This document shows, in pieces, positions 24,021 to 33,561 of a stretch of DNA of 64,000 bases. Origin of the DNA: Tetrapyrgos nigripes (lineage: Eukaryota > Basidiomycota > Agaricomycetes > Agaricales > Campanellaceae). The DNA lies in assembly GCA_013368315.1 (NCBI GenBank), contig JAACJM010000098.1:236212-300211 (forward strand), given 5' to 3'. Position 1 is the stretch's first letter, and every line of letters starts with the position of its first letter. Both the position numbers and the translations under genes were made by a program. The notes under the pieces were generated by a model that worked only from the letters and a program-made list of their open reading frames with translations, did not search any database and had not been told where the DNA came from.

Positions 24021-26428
24021 ATGCTTGCTCTTGTCAATCCCCTCCACCAGCACCAGAACAAAAAAAGACTCCACGAAAGGAAACTCCCAAACAGATCCTC
24101 TTCCTCGTCGTCCTTGTCGTCCCTCTCGGCCTCGTCCTCATCGTCCAAGACAACCAACACTCCCATGCAACAACCCCAGCCAGCGTCGCTGGCCCAACCC
24201 AAACCCGACCCCACTCCGCCAGTCGACATCCACTCGTACCCTTCCGCAGACCTCCTTCGTCTCCTCGCCTCCCTCCTCACCCAAATCGCTGCAACAAACG
24301 ACAAACTCGACTCTGCCTCTGAACCCACCTCTTCCTCTTCTTCCCATTCACCGATATGGTCCACTCTCACCTCCGCTTCCAAATCCGCCATCTCCACTCC
24401 CTCGTCCACGTTGACATTCCACGCTCGGAATATCCCTACAATAACGCTGGAAGCGTATCTTTTACGAATACTCAAATATTGTCCGACGACGAACGAAGTG
24501 TTTTTATCGCTTCTCGTCTATTTTGACCGGATGTCGAGGCTGACTGCAGAGGCAACGGGAAGGACGTTTGTGATAGACTCCTATAACATTCATAGGCTTG
24601 TCATTGCTGGTGTCACAGTGGCGAGCAAGTTTTTTAGTGATGTGTTTTACACAAACTCTCGTTATGCAAAGGTGAGTTCTTCTGCTTAAAGCTTGTTTTT
24701 TTCCTTCTTTTCTGACCAGACTGCTGCGCGTGTGTCGTGTGCATCTAGGTCGGTGGCCTACCCCAAGCAGAACTCAACCAACTCGAACTCCAGTTCCTTC
24801 TGCTAAACGACTTTAGACTCGTCATCCCAGGAGACGAGATGCAGAGATATGCAGAACAGCTCTTGCTGTTTTCTAATTCCAGCTCGACTACGACTACGTC
24901 AGTCTCAGGGACGACACCAACTCCAACATCAACTCCGACATTACCCATTTCTCCGACGCCAAGTCCAATATCGGCGTCACCACAACAACAGCACCAGCAA
25001 GTTACACCAAGATCATTATTCCAGTCTTCATCACTGTTGTCGTCTGCGGCGGCGACGGGACCATCCTCGCCCTCAACACCATCATCGTCCTCGTCCTCTT
25101 CATCTTCAACTATAACCCCTCGCAACCACACTCAAAGTCAAAATCAAAGCCACAGTCATCCTCAGCCTCATACTCATCCTCCGGCTCACCATGATCATAT
25201 ACATTCCAGTCATAGCCACAACCACACCCAGAACCACAATTTAAATCACGCAACCCCCAGTGCCATGCGTACAATGGGTGCGATAGATGCTTACGGTGGA
25301 AGGATACCTGGGTCCTCCGCCCCTGTGTCTGGGTCCTCTTCCATTGGGTCTTCATCCACATCCGTGTATCCATACACGTCTTCGTCCTCATCCACCTCCT
25401 CTTCTACATCCGCACCTGCACTTTTCGCTTCTTCGTCGCAGAATAGGCCGTATGCCTCTGGGTCTGGGTCTGAATCCGAGTCAGGGTCAGGGTCAGCATC
25501 TGGTGCAACCAGTGTAATGGCACCACCGATGATGACAAGGCAGCATACGATCATACCTGGACATGGGCATGGGTTTATCCCAACGGTGAACGGTTCAAGA
25601 TCTTCTGGCAAAACGTCCATACCCATCTCGGGGAGTGGCTCGCAACATTTCTTTCATTCTGGGTCTGGGTCCGGATCTGGATCTGGTTTATCACTCTTCA
25701 TCGACAACGATAATGAAAATGAAGTCGAGATTGACACAGAGACAGAGACGCAGAGCGAGGCAGGTACCGAAACCGAAACCGAAACCGAGACAGAAGGAGG
25801 CTGGACGACGGATGACGAACCCACTATAAGACCTACGAGGTCTAGTGCCGGGAGTTCTTCAAGTTCGAGTGGAGCGGATGGAGAGGATGCGAGGAGTGTG
25901 AGTAGTTTTAGTACGGATGGGGATGGAGATGGAGATGGGTTTGGAGATGGGTTTGGGGATGATGAACGGTACGATGGCGCGAGGAATGGCCATGGCCATC
26001 GTGGAGACGAAGACCACGAGGATGGTACGTTAGGGACGGACTCTGGGACCGATACAGATACAGACAGCGATACGGATACGGATACGGATGGGGAGGGGAA
26101 TGATACTGATAAGATGGGTATGGGTATGGGCAATGGAAGGCATAAGAATGGGAATGGAAGAATAAAGAAGAAGAAGAGTGCTAAGACTAGAGAAAGACGG
26201 AAGAGTGAGGAGATTATGGAGGTAGATGGAAGTGGTGATGGACATGGAGGGAAGGACATGGAGAAAACACCTGAGAGGAGACCGTTTGGATTGACGACGA
26301 CTACGACAGGGACTGGAACAGGGAAGAGTCTGCCAAAGGCGATAAATGGCAGGACGGTGAAGGTGAATGGCAATGGGAATCATAGTCACTATGGCCATGA
26401 CGTTGATCGGATGGCTACGAGTCCTTGA
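24021..26428 (+). CDS. Pho80-like cyclin with long low-complexity tail, 776 aa
   Basis: Two exons, 24021-24671 and 24749-26428 (phase 0, 77-nt intron). The cyclin box runs from about residue 135 (ITLEAYLLRILKYCPTTNEV) through LLVYFDRMSRL and IDSYNIHRLVIAGVTVASKF. It continues over the splice into RYAKVGGLPQAELNQLELQF and LLLNDFRLVI. This is the Pho80/Pcl pattern, whose members activate Pho85-type CDKs in phosphate sensing, polarity or cell-cycle control. After the box about 500 residues are simple repeats: Ser runs, SGSGSGSG, ETETETET, DTDTDSDTDT, GDGDGDG. They account for most of the length (Pho80 relatives are usually 200-450 aa). A short Ser-rich leader precedes the box; the internal Met at 24165 is an alternative start. 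Confidence 0.85.
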
Positions 26429-27950
26429 GACTATCTCAAGCTTGTAGTCTGTCTATCTGGTGTTTCCGTGTTTCCTGCCTGCCCCTGCCTTTCTCCTGTG
26501 CGTTTGCGCGTCCACCTGCCTGCTTCATCTACTGTGAAATTCGTCGTTGCTTCGAGTCATTCTGTCCTTCTGCAGCCCGCTCCCGTCATATGGCTTGGCC
26601 CAGTCTGCCGCCAATTCTTACTCTGTCTCTCTCTCATTTTCCTTCCCATTCCTTCATATTACACCACACCACACCACATCAGCGCCACATGCATCCGTTG
26701 CGAAACCTTTTTTTCTACGCTACACTTCACTCGCTATTCTAGATTCCTCTCTTTCCTTCTCTCATGGTACACTTACATACTATCCTTTCACTAACTATGC
26801 GTCTCTCTCTTTCACGACAAGTTTCAGTCCTCTAAACTCAATTTCCCTCGTCACTGTCATCCCTATTCGTACTCGTACTCGTACTCACGCTTACACTTAA
26901 GGAGCACACGGATGTTCCAGCGTTCCTCGATAATCATCATTCTCTACCTCGACTACTGTCTCTGTTCGTTGTTCTCGCTCTCACTGCCATTGTCTGTCAC
27001 TATCATTTCTTTTAATTGTCCAATGTCAACACCAACCTCATGCACGAGCTCTACATACAGTATATGTTATAATTGACATTTACTTATCTATTCCTCTCTT
27101 TCTGACTTTCGTTCTGTTTGGCTGTCTCTTTCAGTCTCTGCCTCTGTCTCACTCCCTCTCATCCTTATATCGTTTTACTTCTTTCACGATCAGATCAATT
27201 CATTCTTCACCAACTTGTATCAACTCTATGCATACTTAAATTAGACGGAATGGATGGAACCCAAATTCGAATGAGTTTTTGATATCGATGTGCATGTGTG
27301 TCAATGTAGCAATGTAGTATGTACTATGTGTAAACTTCTAGCTACTTCTAGATGCGTATGAACATTGGATGGATGAACGTCGACGTCGCCATTCTTCTGC
27401 ATAGCTTGTGGGTCTGCCTTTCACTAGAGTTGGTATAAGTGCCATAACTATGTACTTTTTAGATCCATGAGCGAGACAACATTATCATACAATTTCCTAA
27501 TTGACTTCGACTTCGACCGCCACCTCAAGCGGTCGAGCAACTACCATTACCATGCCTACATCTCTGTCCTCTCCCTCTCGTCTGCTCCACTTCAAGCCAA
27601 TTTAGTACAGACATTACGAGTGAAGCTGTAGAACATGAAGAGATGAAAAGCGTCTCGAAAGCGCGCGTCCAGGAAAAGCACCGAACAGCATCCATACGAG
27701 CTGTTATTCTCCAATTGGTACTTTTGCCTTTACTTCAATTCATTTCCGATGGTGTTCCGACAAGAGGACTCAAGAGTACTTGAAAAGTTCAAAAGGTGCA
27801 GTATCTATGACGATTCTGAACAGTGGACCCACAAATTAAACTAAACTACAATCAATCCATTCAGCTCTATCTCTCCTTGTCTTCTGTGTAAGGCCTTTGT
27901 TCTACAGCTTTTTTGTTGTTTTTCGTTCTTTGGTAACAGCTCGCTGGGGG
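26429..27950. other. Long intergenic / UTR region
   Basis: About 1.5 kb with no gene seen. It is pyrimidine-rich on the plus strand (3' UTR-like CTCTCT tracts to about 27180), includes a short CGTACT tandem at about 26867-26885, and has a GACCGC/GCGGTC stem at about 27516-27535. The last ~100 bp are the upstream region of the next gene. Confidence 0.45.
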
Positions 27951-27960
27951 TATATAAAGG
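27951..27960 (+). promoter_or_regulatory. TATA box of the proline-rich protein gene
   Basis: TATATAAAGG lies 40 bp before ATG 28000. With initiation about 30 bp downstream the 5' leader would be very short (around 10-20 nt). This supports that ATG as the true start. Confidence 0.55.
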
Positions 27961-27999
27961 TGTGCTCAATTCTACTTTTACATCCTGCTCATTGCTCAA

Positions 28000-29451
28000 A
28001 TGACTTCACCCGACTCTTCAGCTTCAGCAGTTCAAGATGTTCCTGCAGCATTACCATTCTTCCCCTCGACCTTGGGTACTCCAATGGCTCTGTACTCTCC
28101 CTATCTCACTTCTCCAGTTCCGGCTCTCCCGGCGCCTATTTTCACAAGTGCTCCCATTTTGCCGATGGCGTTTTTGCCTCTCTATTATGAGGCCGCCGCG
28201 GGTCAGGCTCCTCCTTCCTCAAACCAGACTGCAGCTCCTCTAGTCTCACGGAGTGATCCTGTTAACACGGGAGATGTGGATGATGTTGCACATATGTCGG
28301 AGGTGGTAGTTGGAGTTGGAGTGGGAGTTGCACCTGTCTCCAAGGTGGAAAATGGTCATGATAAGATGCAGAACCAGAGGCAGGAGACGGATTCGGATCC
28401 TCGGCCAGGGTCAGGTACAGCTTCGAAAGGGATTTATACACGCACTTTGTGTGATTCTCCTTCTGAGATGCAGTCACAGATGGATGAGACAGATTTGTTT
28501 ACTGGGACTAGAGATGGTAATACGGATAGGGATAGGAAGGGAAACGACACTCTTGATAAAATTCCTGCTCCTCCTGCAACCTTGTTCATTGCCGCAGATT
28601 CTGGTCCCAAGTCTGCTGCTGCCGACCAATCTGGACCTGGACCAGGATCAGCCTTCCCGCCTCCTTATCATAATCCTACACCGGTCAGCATTCATACTGG
28701 TGGTCACCCTGTTGCTGTTGCTGCAGGCCAACCTTTCCCAGCGTCAGCGCCAGTCAACGCCCTTGCTTATCATGATCCTGGGCTATTCGGCATTTATACA
28801 GTGTCAGGGCCAGTCAATGAGCATGCTCATCGTTATCCTGCCGGAATGCCTGTAGCTGGGCCCAATGCCATATATCATGATATGCAATCTGCTACCCTCG
28901 CCGCTGCTTATCCTAATCCTTCGCCATTCGGCGTTTATCCTAGTCCTCAGCCTGTTGCTGTTGCTGCAGGCCAATCTGTTCCAGCCTTCGTACCTGCTTA
29001 TCATATTCCTGCGCTACCTGGAATTTATGCTGGTGCTCCTGCAGGCCAGTCTTTCAACCCAGCGTCAGGACCATTCAACGCGGCGCCTGCTCATTATTAT
29101 CCTGCTGCGACGCCCTTAGCTGTGCCCAATGGCATATATCATGATATGCAGCCTGCTACCTTCGACGCTACTGGCCACTGGCAGTATGTTGATGTTCCAG
29201 CTTACTTCCCCGCGCCTCTTCCAGGAACTGGACCCGGCATTCCCTATCGAAAGCGGTTCTCAGTTGAACGAGCCCGCCGCGATGCCATTAATCTTTCAAG
29301 AAGCGGCAGTCTCAGTGCTCCAGCGGCCTTCGACAGAGTAATTGCAAGACCTTTGAGACGTCGGTCACGGAATAAAGGTTTCGCCTTTTCACCTTCTTCA
29401 CCTTCTTCACCTCCAATTATCCATCCTTCTCTCTCAGCGTATCCGGAGTAG
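28000..29451 (+). CDS. Pro/Ala-rich protein with internal duplication, 483 aa, unknown function
   Basis: A single uninterrupted frame starting shortly after a TATA box. No conserved domain is recognised. The region of about residues 225-400 is an internal duplication: both halves carry PVAVAAGQ(P/S), then a (F/P)GIY block, a (Y)YPA-(M/T)P-VA/PN block and IYHDMQ(S/P)AT. Aromatic-proline spacing (YHNPTP, YHDPG, YHIPALPG) suggests an extended, disordered chain. The C-terminal ~70 residues are basic (KRFSVERARRDAINLS, RPLRRRSRNK) and could bind nucleic acid or act as a nuclear signal. There is no signal peptide or membrane segment. It may be lineage-specific. Codon use and CpG content resemble the neighbouring genes. 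Confidence 0.6.
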   Translation: MTSPDSSASAVQDVPAALPFFPSTLGTPMALYSPYLTSPVPALPAPIFTSAPILPMAFLPLYYEAAAGQAPPSSNQTAAPLVSRSDPVNTGDVDDVAHMSEVVVGVGVGVAPVSKVENGHDKMQNQRQETDSDPRPGSGTASKGIYTRTLCDSPSEMQSQMDETDLFTGTRDGNTDRDRKGNDTLDKIPAPPATLFIAADSGPKSAAADQSGPGPGSAFPPPYHNPTPVSIHTGGHPVAVAAGQPFPASAPVNALAYHDPGLFGIYTVSGPVNEHAHRYPAGMPVAGPNAIYHDMQSATLAAAYPNPSPFGVYPSPQPVAVAAGQSVPAFVPAYHIPALPGIYAGAPAGQSFNPASGPFNAAPAHYYPAATPLAVPNGIYHDMQPATFDATGHWQYVDVPAYFPAPLPGTGPGIPYRKRFSVERARRDAINLSRSGSLSAPAAFDRVIARPLRRRSRNKGFAFSPSSPSSPPIIHPSLSAYPE

Positions 29452-29820
29452 AGTCTTGGAGTTGAATTTGGCTGCTGGGTTGTGAGGTTCGGACTGAATC
29501 TGACTGAATTCCTAGGGATTTGATGCGGATGTATTCTCTCTATCCCCTTCTCTTTTTCTTTTCTTTCCGAACGAACATAGTGATTGTAATGGATAGGACC
29601 ACAAAGTGGATCAGATATATCCATGCTCTTATTTTACCGAAATGATCACTTTGCCTTAGAGTAGTCGCTACCAATCCGTGTACTTTTGAGATTTTTTATG
29701 ATTTAAAAAAAAAAAAAAAAAGAAGCACTGTGCTTCTTCGATCTAATTACAAACAGCAACGTCGACAACAGCAACAGCAATCAAGTACTATATATAGCTT
29801 GCCACTAAGCAGAAAGGAAG
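29452..29820. other. 3' flank with poly-A tract
   Basis: No gene seen. A run of about 17 A's (29704-29721) is followed by short CAACAG-rich sequence. It separates the proline-rich gene from the tandem repeat array. Confidence 0.45.
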
Positions 29821-30300
29821 GAAGCTCAAGCCCTGGAACTAGCGAGCCACACCCCCCACGGATGACCGGAGACAAAGTGCTTACATAGAACCAGTCGCGT
29901 CACGAGTTTCCTCGGTGCTAGCTATTCGGTTCAGGACTTTGTTGATCCAATCACCAATAAAGAGGTGCAAGCTCTGGAACCTGCGGGCCATCCCCCCACA
30001 TCCTCCCGCCTCCCCAACCACACCACCACAAAGTGATTGGAGACAAAGTGCCTTACATAGAACCAGCTGCGTCACAAGTTGCCTCGGTGCTAGCTATCCG
30101 GCCGTTCAGGACTTTGTTAATCCAGCCACTATTAGTAGGGCTTAGCCATCCCCTCCCCCATCCTTCCGGACCTCTCACACCACAACACCACAGCGAGACT
30201 AAAAGTGACTGGAGACAAAGTGCCTTACACAGAACCAGCCGCGTCACGAGTTGCCTCGGTGCTAGCTATCCGGCCGTTCAGGACTTTGTTGATCCAGCCA
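29821..30300. repeat. Tandem array, ~171-bp period, three full units
   Basis: The block GACAAAGTGC..TTACA..AGAACCAG through GCTAGCTATYCGG to GACTTTGTTRATCCA occurs at about 29866-29950, 30037-30128 and 30209-30300 (spacing 171 and 172 bp). A diverged upstream half (AGCTCTGGAACCTGCGGGCC versus AGCCCTGGAACTAGCGAGCC) repeats too. Read on the minus strand each unit encodes WINKVLN(G)RIASTE followed by a stop. In each unit a GTAAGG or GTAAGC splice donor overlaps that stop. The left-hand unit differs from the others by exactly 3 nt within that frame. The array lies directly downstream of the kinase gene on the same strand, so it may be a duplicated 3' exon. Confidence 0.7.
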
Positions 30301-30404
30301 CTAGTAGTAGGACCTGGAAAAGGCAACTCGTGAGTAGTTGGAGGCCAGGACGCATAGTCAAATGAAGCCTGGCCTCGACGAATGGAGAGAGCAATGGAGC
30401 ATGA

Positions 30405-30551
30405 GTGTCCCCAACGGCCGTATAGCTAGCAATCCGAGTTGCCGTTTTCAACAGGTCAACTGGCACCATCGTCCCGTACAAGTCCGGGGCTCGGCGACCA
30501 GTCCACGAGCGCCAGAAACTCGAATGCCAGCTATACCGCTGTTGGGGACAC
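30405..30551. repeat. 25-bp inverted repeat
   Basis: 30405-30429 (GTGTCCCCAACGGCCGTATA..) and 30527-30551 (..TATACCGCTGTTGGGGACAC) are imperfect reverse complements about 100 bp apart. Short direct repeats (GGACGCATAGT-A-A-GAAGCCTGG) flank them at about 30349 and 30568. It may be a small hairpin element between the kinase and the tandem array. Confidence 0.5.
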
Positions 30552-30598
30552 CCATGTTGATGGTTAGGACGCATAGTTAAACGAAGCCTGGTCATCAA

Positions 30599-31533
30599 TC
30601 AGTCACTTACCGAAAACAGCTTTGCGAAGAAACCCCTCTTCTCCTTCTTGAAGAGGGATATCTTCTCAACCTGTTCCCTGAATTGTTGCAAGGTGAGTCG
30701 ACATCTTGGGTCCGGGTGGAGGGCGCGCTGAAGGACCTTGACGAGCTCGACGTGGACGAGAGGGAGTCGCTTACCAAGCACCTCGGGGTCTGCAAAGAAG
30801 GCCTTAAAGTGTGGGTCGACGGGAAAGGCCGCTCTCCATGGGTAGTCGCCATTGCAGGCAGTCGCCAGCATGTAGGCGATAGCCCACACGTCTTGCTGTT
30901 CCGGAGAATAAGCCTTGTTCTCAGCCTTCAAGTTACAAATACGTTCAGGCGGCATGTACTTCAAAGTGCCGTAGACGCCGTGCGCCTCGTAACACACACG
31001 CTGGTCTGTGGCTAGTCCGAAGTCTGCGATCTTGACTTGGATGTTCTTGCCCTCCTTGGAGCAGAGAACATTTTCCGGCTTGAGGTCCCGATGGAAGACT
31101 CCACGCTGGTGACAATGCTGGACGCCTTCAATGATCTGTAAGAAAGCAGAGCGAACATCGTCCTCGTCTTCAAAGTCACCCTCCCTGGTAGCGTGGAAGT
31201 AATCCCTAAGCCCGCAGAAATCATCCGAATGCAAGCATACGACTCCCCCTTTAACACCTCGTAAGACACCTCCTTGACTGCAACAACATTCTTATGGCCT
31301 CCAACAGTCGCCTGCAATCTCAACTCTTCGTCCAACAACCACTTCTTCATCGACTTCTCCTCTGGTCTGGGCATCACCTTCACAGCAAACTTCTCCTTTC
31401 CAGCACCTTTCCCCGACGTCCTCACTGCACAATACACCGTGCCAAACGCTCCGCTCCCCAGCAAGTTCTGCAACTTGAAATGGCCATTCATAATGGACAC
31501 ACCAGTCAAGTTTTTGATGTTTTGAGAAGACAT
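30599..31533 (-). CDS. Ser/Thr protein kinase with a one-base frameshift
   Basis: All kinase landmarks are present: glycine loop GSGAFGTV (residues ~27-34), FAVKVM lysine, HRDLKPEN, DFGLA, YMPPER (APE position) and DVWAIAYML. A Ran1/Ksp-type fungal kinase is likely; targets are unknown. The N-lobe frame (from 31533 to about 31250) and the C-lobe frame (from about 31240 to 30599) differ by one base. The switch falls at a run of five identical bases (C5 on the plus strand, 31245-31249), where a sixth base would restore one continuous frame. It could be a sequencing error or a recent lesion. At the 3' end LFS is followed by GTAAGT, a strong donor, so the coding region may continue by splicing into the repeat array instead of stopping at VSD. 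Confidence 0.72.
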
Positions 31534-31984
31534 GTTGCAAAAATTTGCGATATCGGTTGGTTACGAGTAAGGAGCAAAGTAACGGTTTAAGAGCAAGAGG
31601 TAAAGAAAAGGAGATGAATGAAATGCTGGCCTTATATGCGGTTGAGAAAGGGGCGGAAGGATGGCAGGGTAACATAGCCCGCGTTTAGGGACTCATGAGG
31701 ACCGGGGGTGTTGGTAGTAAATCCGGTCGAGCGAGACTGACACGATGTTGGTTATTGGACCAGACGACAGGAAGTAGAAAGGGAGAAAACTGAGACAATA
31801 TGGCAATTGTTCAGAGGAATCGTTGAGAAATGGAATGTAGGACTCTCAGTTGAAGGCTGTTAGCTCCGAAGTATGGGTATCAAAGGGTCCCTATATTACT
31901 GTATAGCGTATAACCTAAGCATTGGATAATTGAACGCAGAGCGCAATCAAAAGCAGAAGTAGTCAGTACATACTTGAACCTAGA
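31534..31984. other. Intergenic between kinase and ERG2 copy B
   Basis: No gene seen. It contains the kinase upstream region, with CATATAAGG on the minus strand about 100 bp before its ATG, and the 3' flank of the ERG2 gene. Confidence 0.4.
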
Positions 31985-32825
31985 TTAGATTTTCCCGATA
32001 AGCAGGTTCCTAATTATTTCCCGACCAGTACGCCATGCTGTGTTGTACAAGGTAGGGAAGTCGAGTGTGGAAGTAAGTCCATCGGCGAAACCGAAAGGAA
32101 GCATGAGCGGGATCCAACCTGCAAACGTGAAGGAAATACAGTGATAAACAGAAAAGAGGTTGAGAGAGAGACTGAAACTGACCACGAGCATACTCCAGCG
32201 CAAAACATCCTTTGTGCATCTTATACTGCTTCGTCATCCCCCTAGGCAAGTGATGTACACTTCCTGCAGGATACACCTCCGTCTCGAACGACCCAGGTGC
32301 AAATGCCCATTGTTCCCCAACCAAGATGTTGAAATAATCATCTGCGGTATGCAGACCCGAATGACCCTCTGTGCCCAGCGGTGTACCGAAAATGATCAGG
32401 TATTCGGTAATACTAGCGTGGATGATGTACATGGCACCCATTGCACCCCCAGCGTTGTTGAAAACCCATTCTGAGGTGTTGGGATTGATGGCGATGACGG
32501 AAGAAGGGTATTCAGCGGTAAGGTTGGCAACGATGTGTTCGACCATTGCTGGTCCGTTTCCAGGGTTGGCAGCAATAGCTGCTTGGGCCAGTTGGTGTAA
32601 TTTTGTGGGCTCGAAGACATACCATCTGTCCTGCAGTCGATGTTAGATAGTTGTTCCCTGAAAATTTGCAATGCAACTCACTTTAATGGTGTCTAGCCAT
32701 CTACAAGTCACGATGAAAAGTACAAGGACAGCTATCCGTGTAATCCATTTCGTGATTGGGTCTCGTTTCGCTTCAATTTTCTTCTCGATGTTGCGTTTGG
32801 TTTTGGACGCGCCAGAGGAAGCCAT
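31985..32825 (-). CDS. ERG2: C-8 sterol isomerase (ERG2 family), copy B
   Basis: Exons 32825-32682, 32630-32183 and 32118-31985 encode 241 aa. The second and third exons are exactly as long as in copy A (448 and 134 nt) and the first is one codon longer. The protein is full length with the N-terminal anchor ([18 protein letters not shown]) and the family motifs [15 protein letters not shown] and [11 protein letters not shown]. Differences from copy A cluster in the N-terminus and near the C-terminus ([12 protein letters not shown] versus [12 protein letters not shown]). The GTCAGT donor of intron 2 differs from the GTGCGT of copy A. Both copies look functional, so ergosterol isomerisation may be dosage-doubled or differently regulated. 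It forms the inner end of the right arm of an inverted duplication. Confidence 0.93.
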
Positions 32826-33561
32826 GGGTTGAGGGTGGGAGTGGACGAAAGAGTCGACACGAAGTCGAACGATTTCAATTTTTTTTACAACGCGCCCACG
32901 TGACTTTTACCTGTCTCCCATGTCTTTCAATTTCTAGCCGATACGTGTGCGATGTTACATTCTTCGCTGTTCAAATTGCTAGGACTCAAACGTGAAGCGA
33001 AAGGACATTAAAATGTCATGTCAAACTTCCAAGTTTGTACCACAGCAAGTTGCGGTTGCTTCGAAAGAACTCCTTGTCCATGACAGACGACACTACGGGC
33101 AGAAGAACGAAGGACGGACGTAGTATTATAGGACTGAATAAATGAAGCACCTGCTACAAATCAGAACACTGGAAACGAGAGACGCCTCCTCCAGATTAAG
33201 GGAACCAAACGGAAGCAGCAAGGAAATCAGAAGGCAAAGAAAGGGAGGAAAGGACCAAGTTACTGTCAGCGTAATGAAAAGGAAGAGAAAACCTTATGAG
33301 ACAAGGTACGAACAAGATACACACCTCGAGATTATCCAAGCCCCAAAGACTGTAATAATTCTCTACCGACAAGACTGGCAAGAGACATCAAGATAAGGAG
33401 CAAGCGACCGCAAAATGTGGAGAGCGAAAGAGGTATGGGGAGCAAGAAGCCAAACCACAACACTCCAGGTCGCTGACTAACGGACAAAAGCATCTTGCCT
33501 GTCTCATCCTCTCAGACATGGAACACCTTCCCCTTTCTGGTCCTCCTCTTCCTTCTCCGCG
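32826..33561. other. Intergenic in right duplication arm
   Basis: No gene seen. The 190 bp next to the F-box pseudogene (about 33370-33561) correspond to the 3' flank of the intact F-box gene at 8722-8960. The rest is the ERG2 copy B upstream region and has no recognisable match on the left arm, where an F-box fragment and a MetE-like remnant sit instead. Confidence 0.45.

Noticed and set aside
25654..26373. Long antisense frame (239 codons) opposite the cyclin tail
   Set aside because: It mirrors simple repeats on the coding strand (Ser/Val/Pro runs opposite GD/ET tracts). No start context, splice or domain.
29821..30300. CRISPR-like regular spacing of repeats
   Set aside because: Units are ~90 bp with diverged, partly homologous spacers in a eukaryotic genome; they are tandem duplications.
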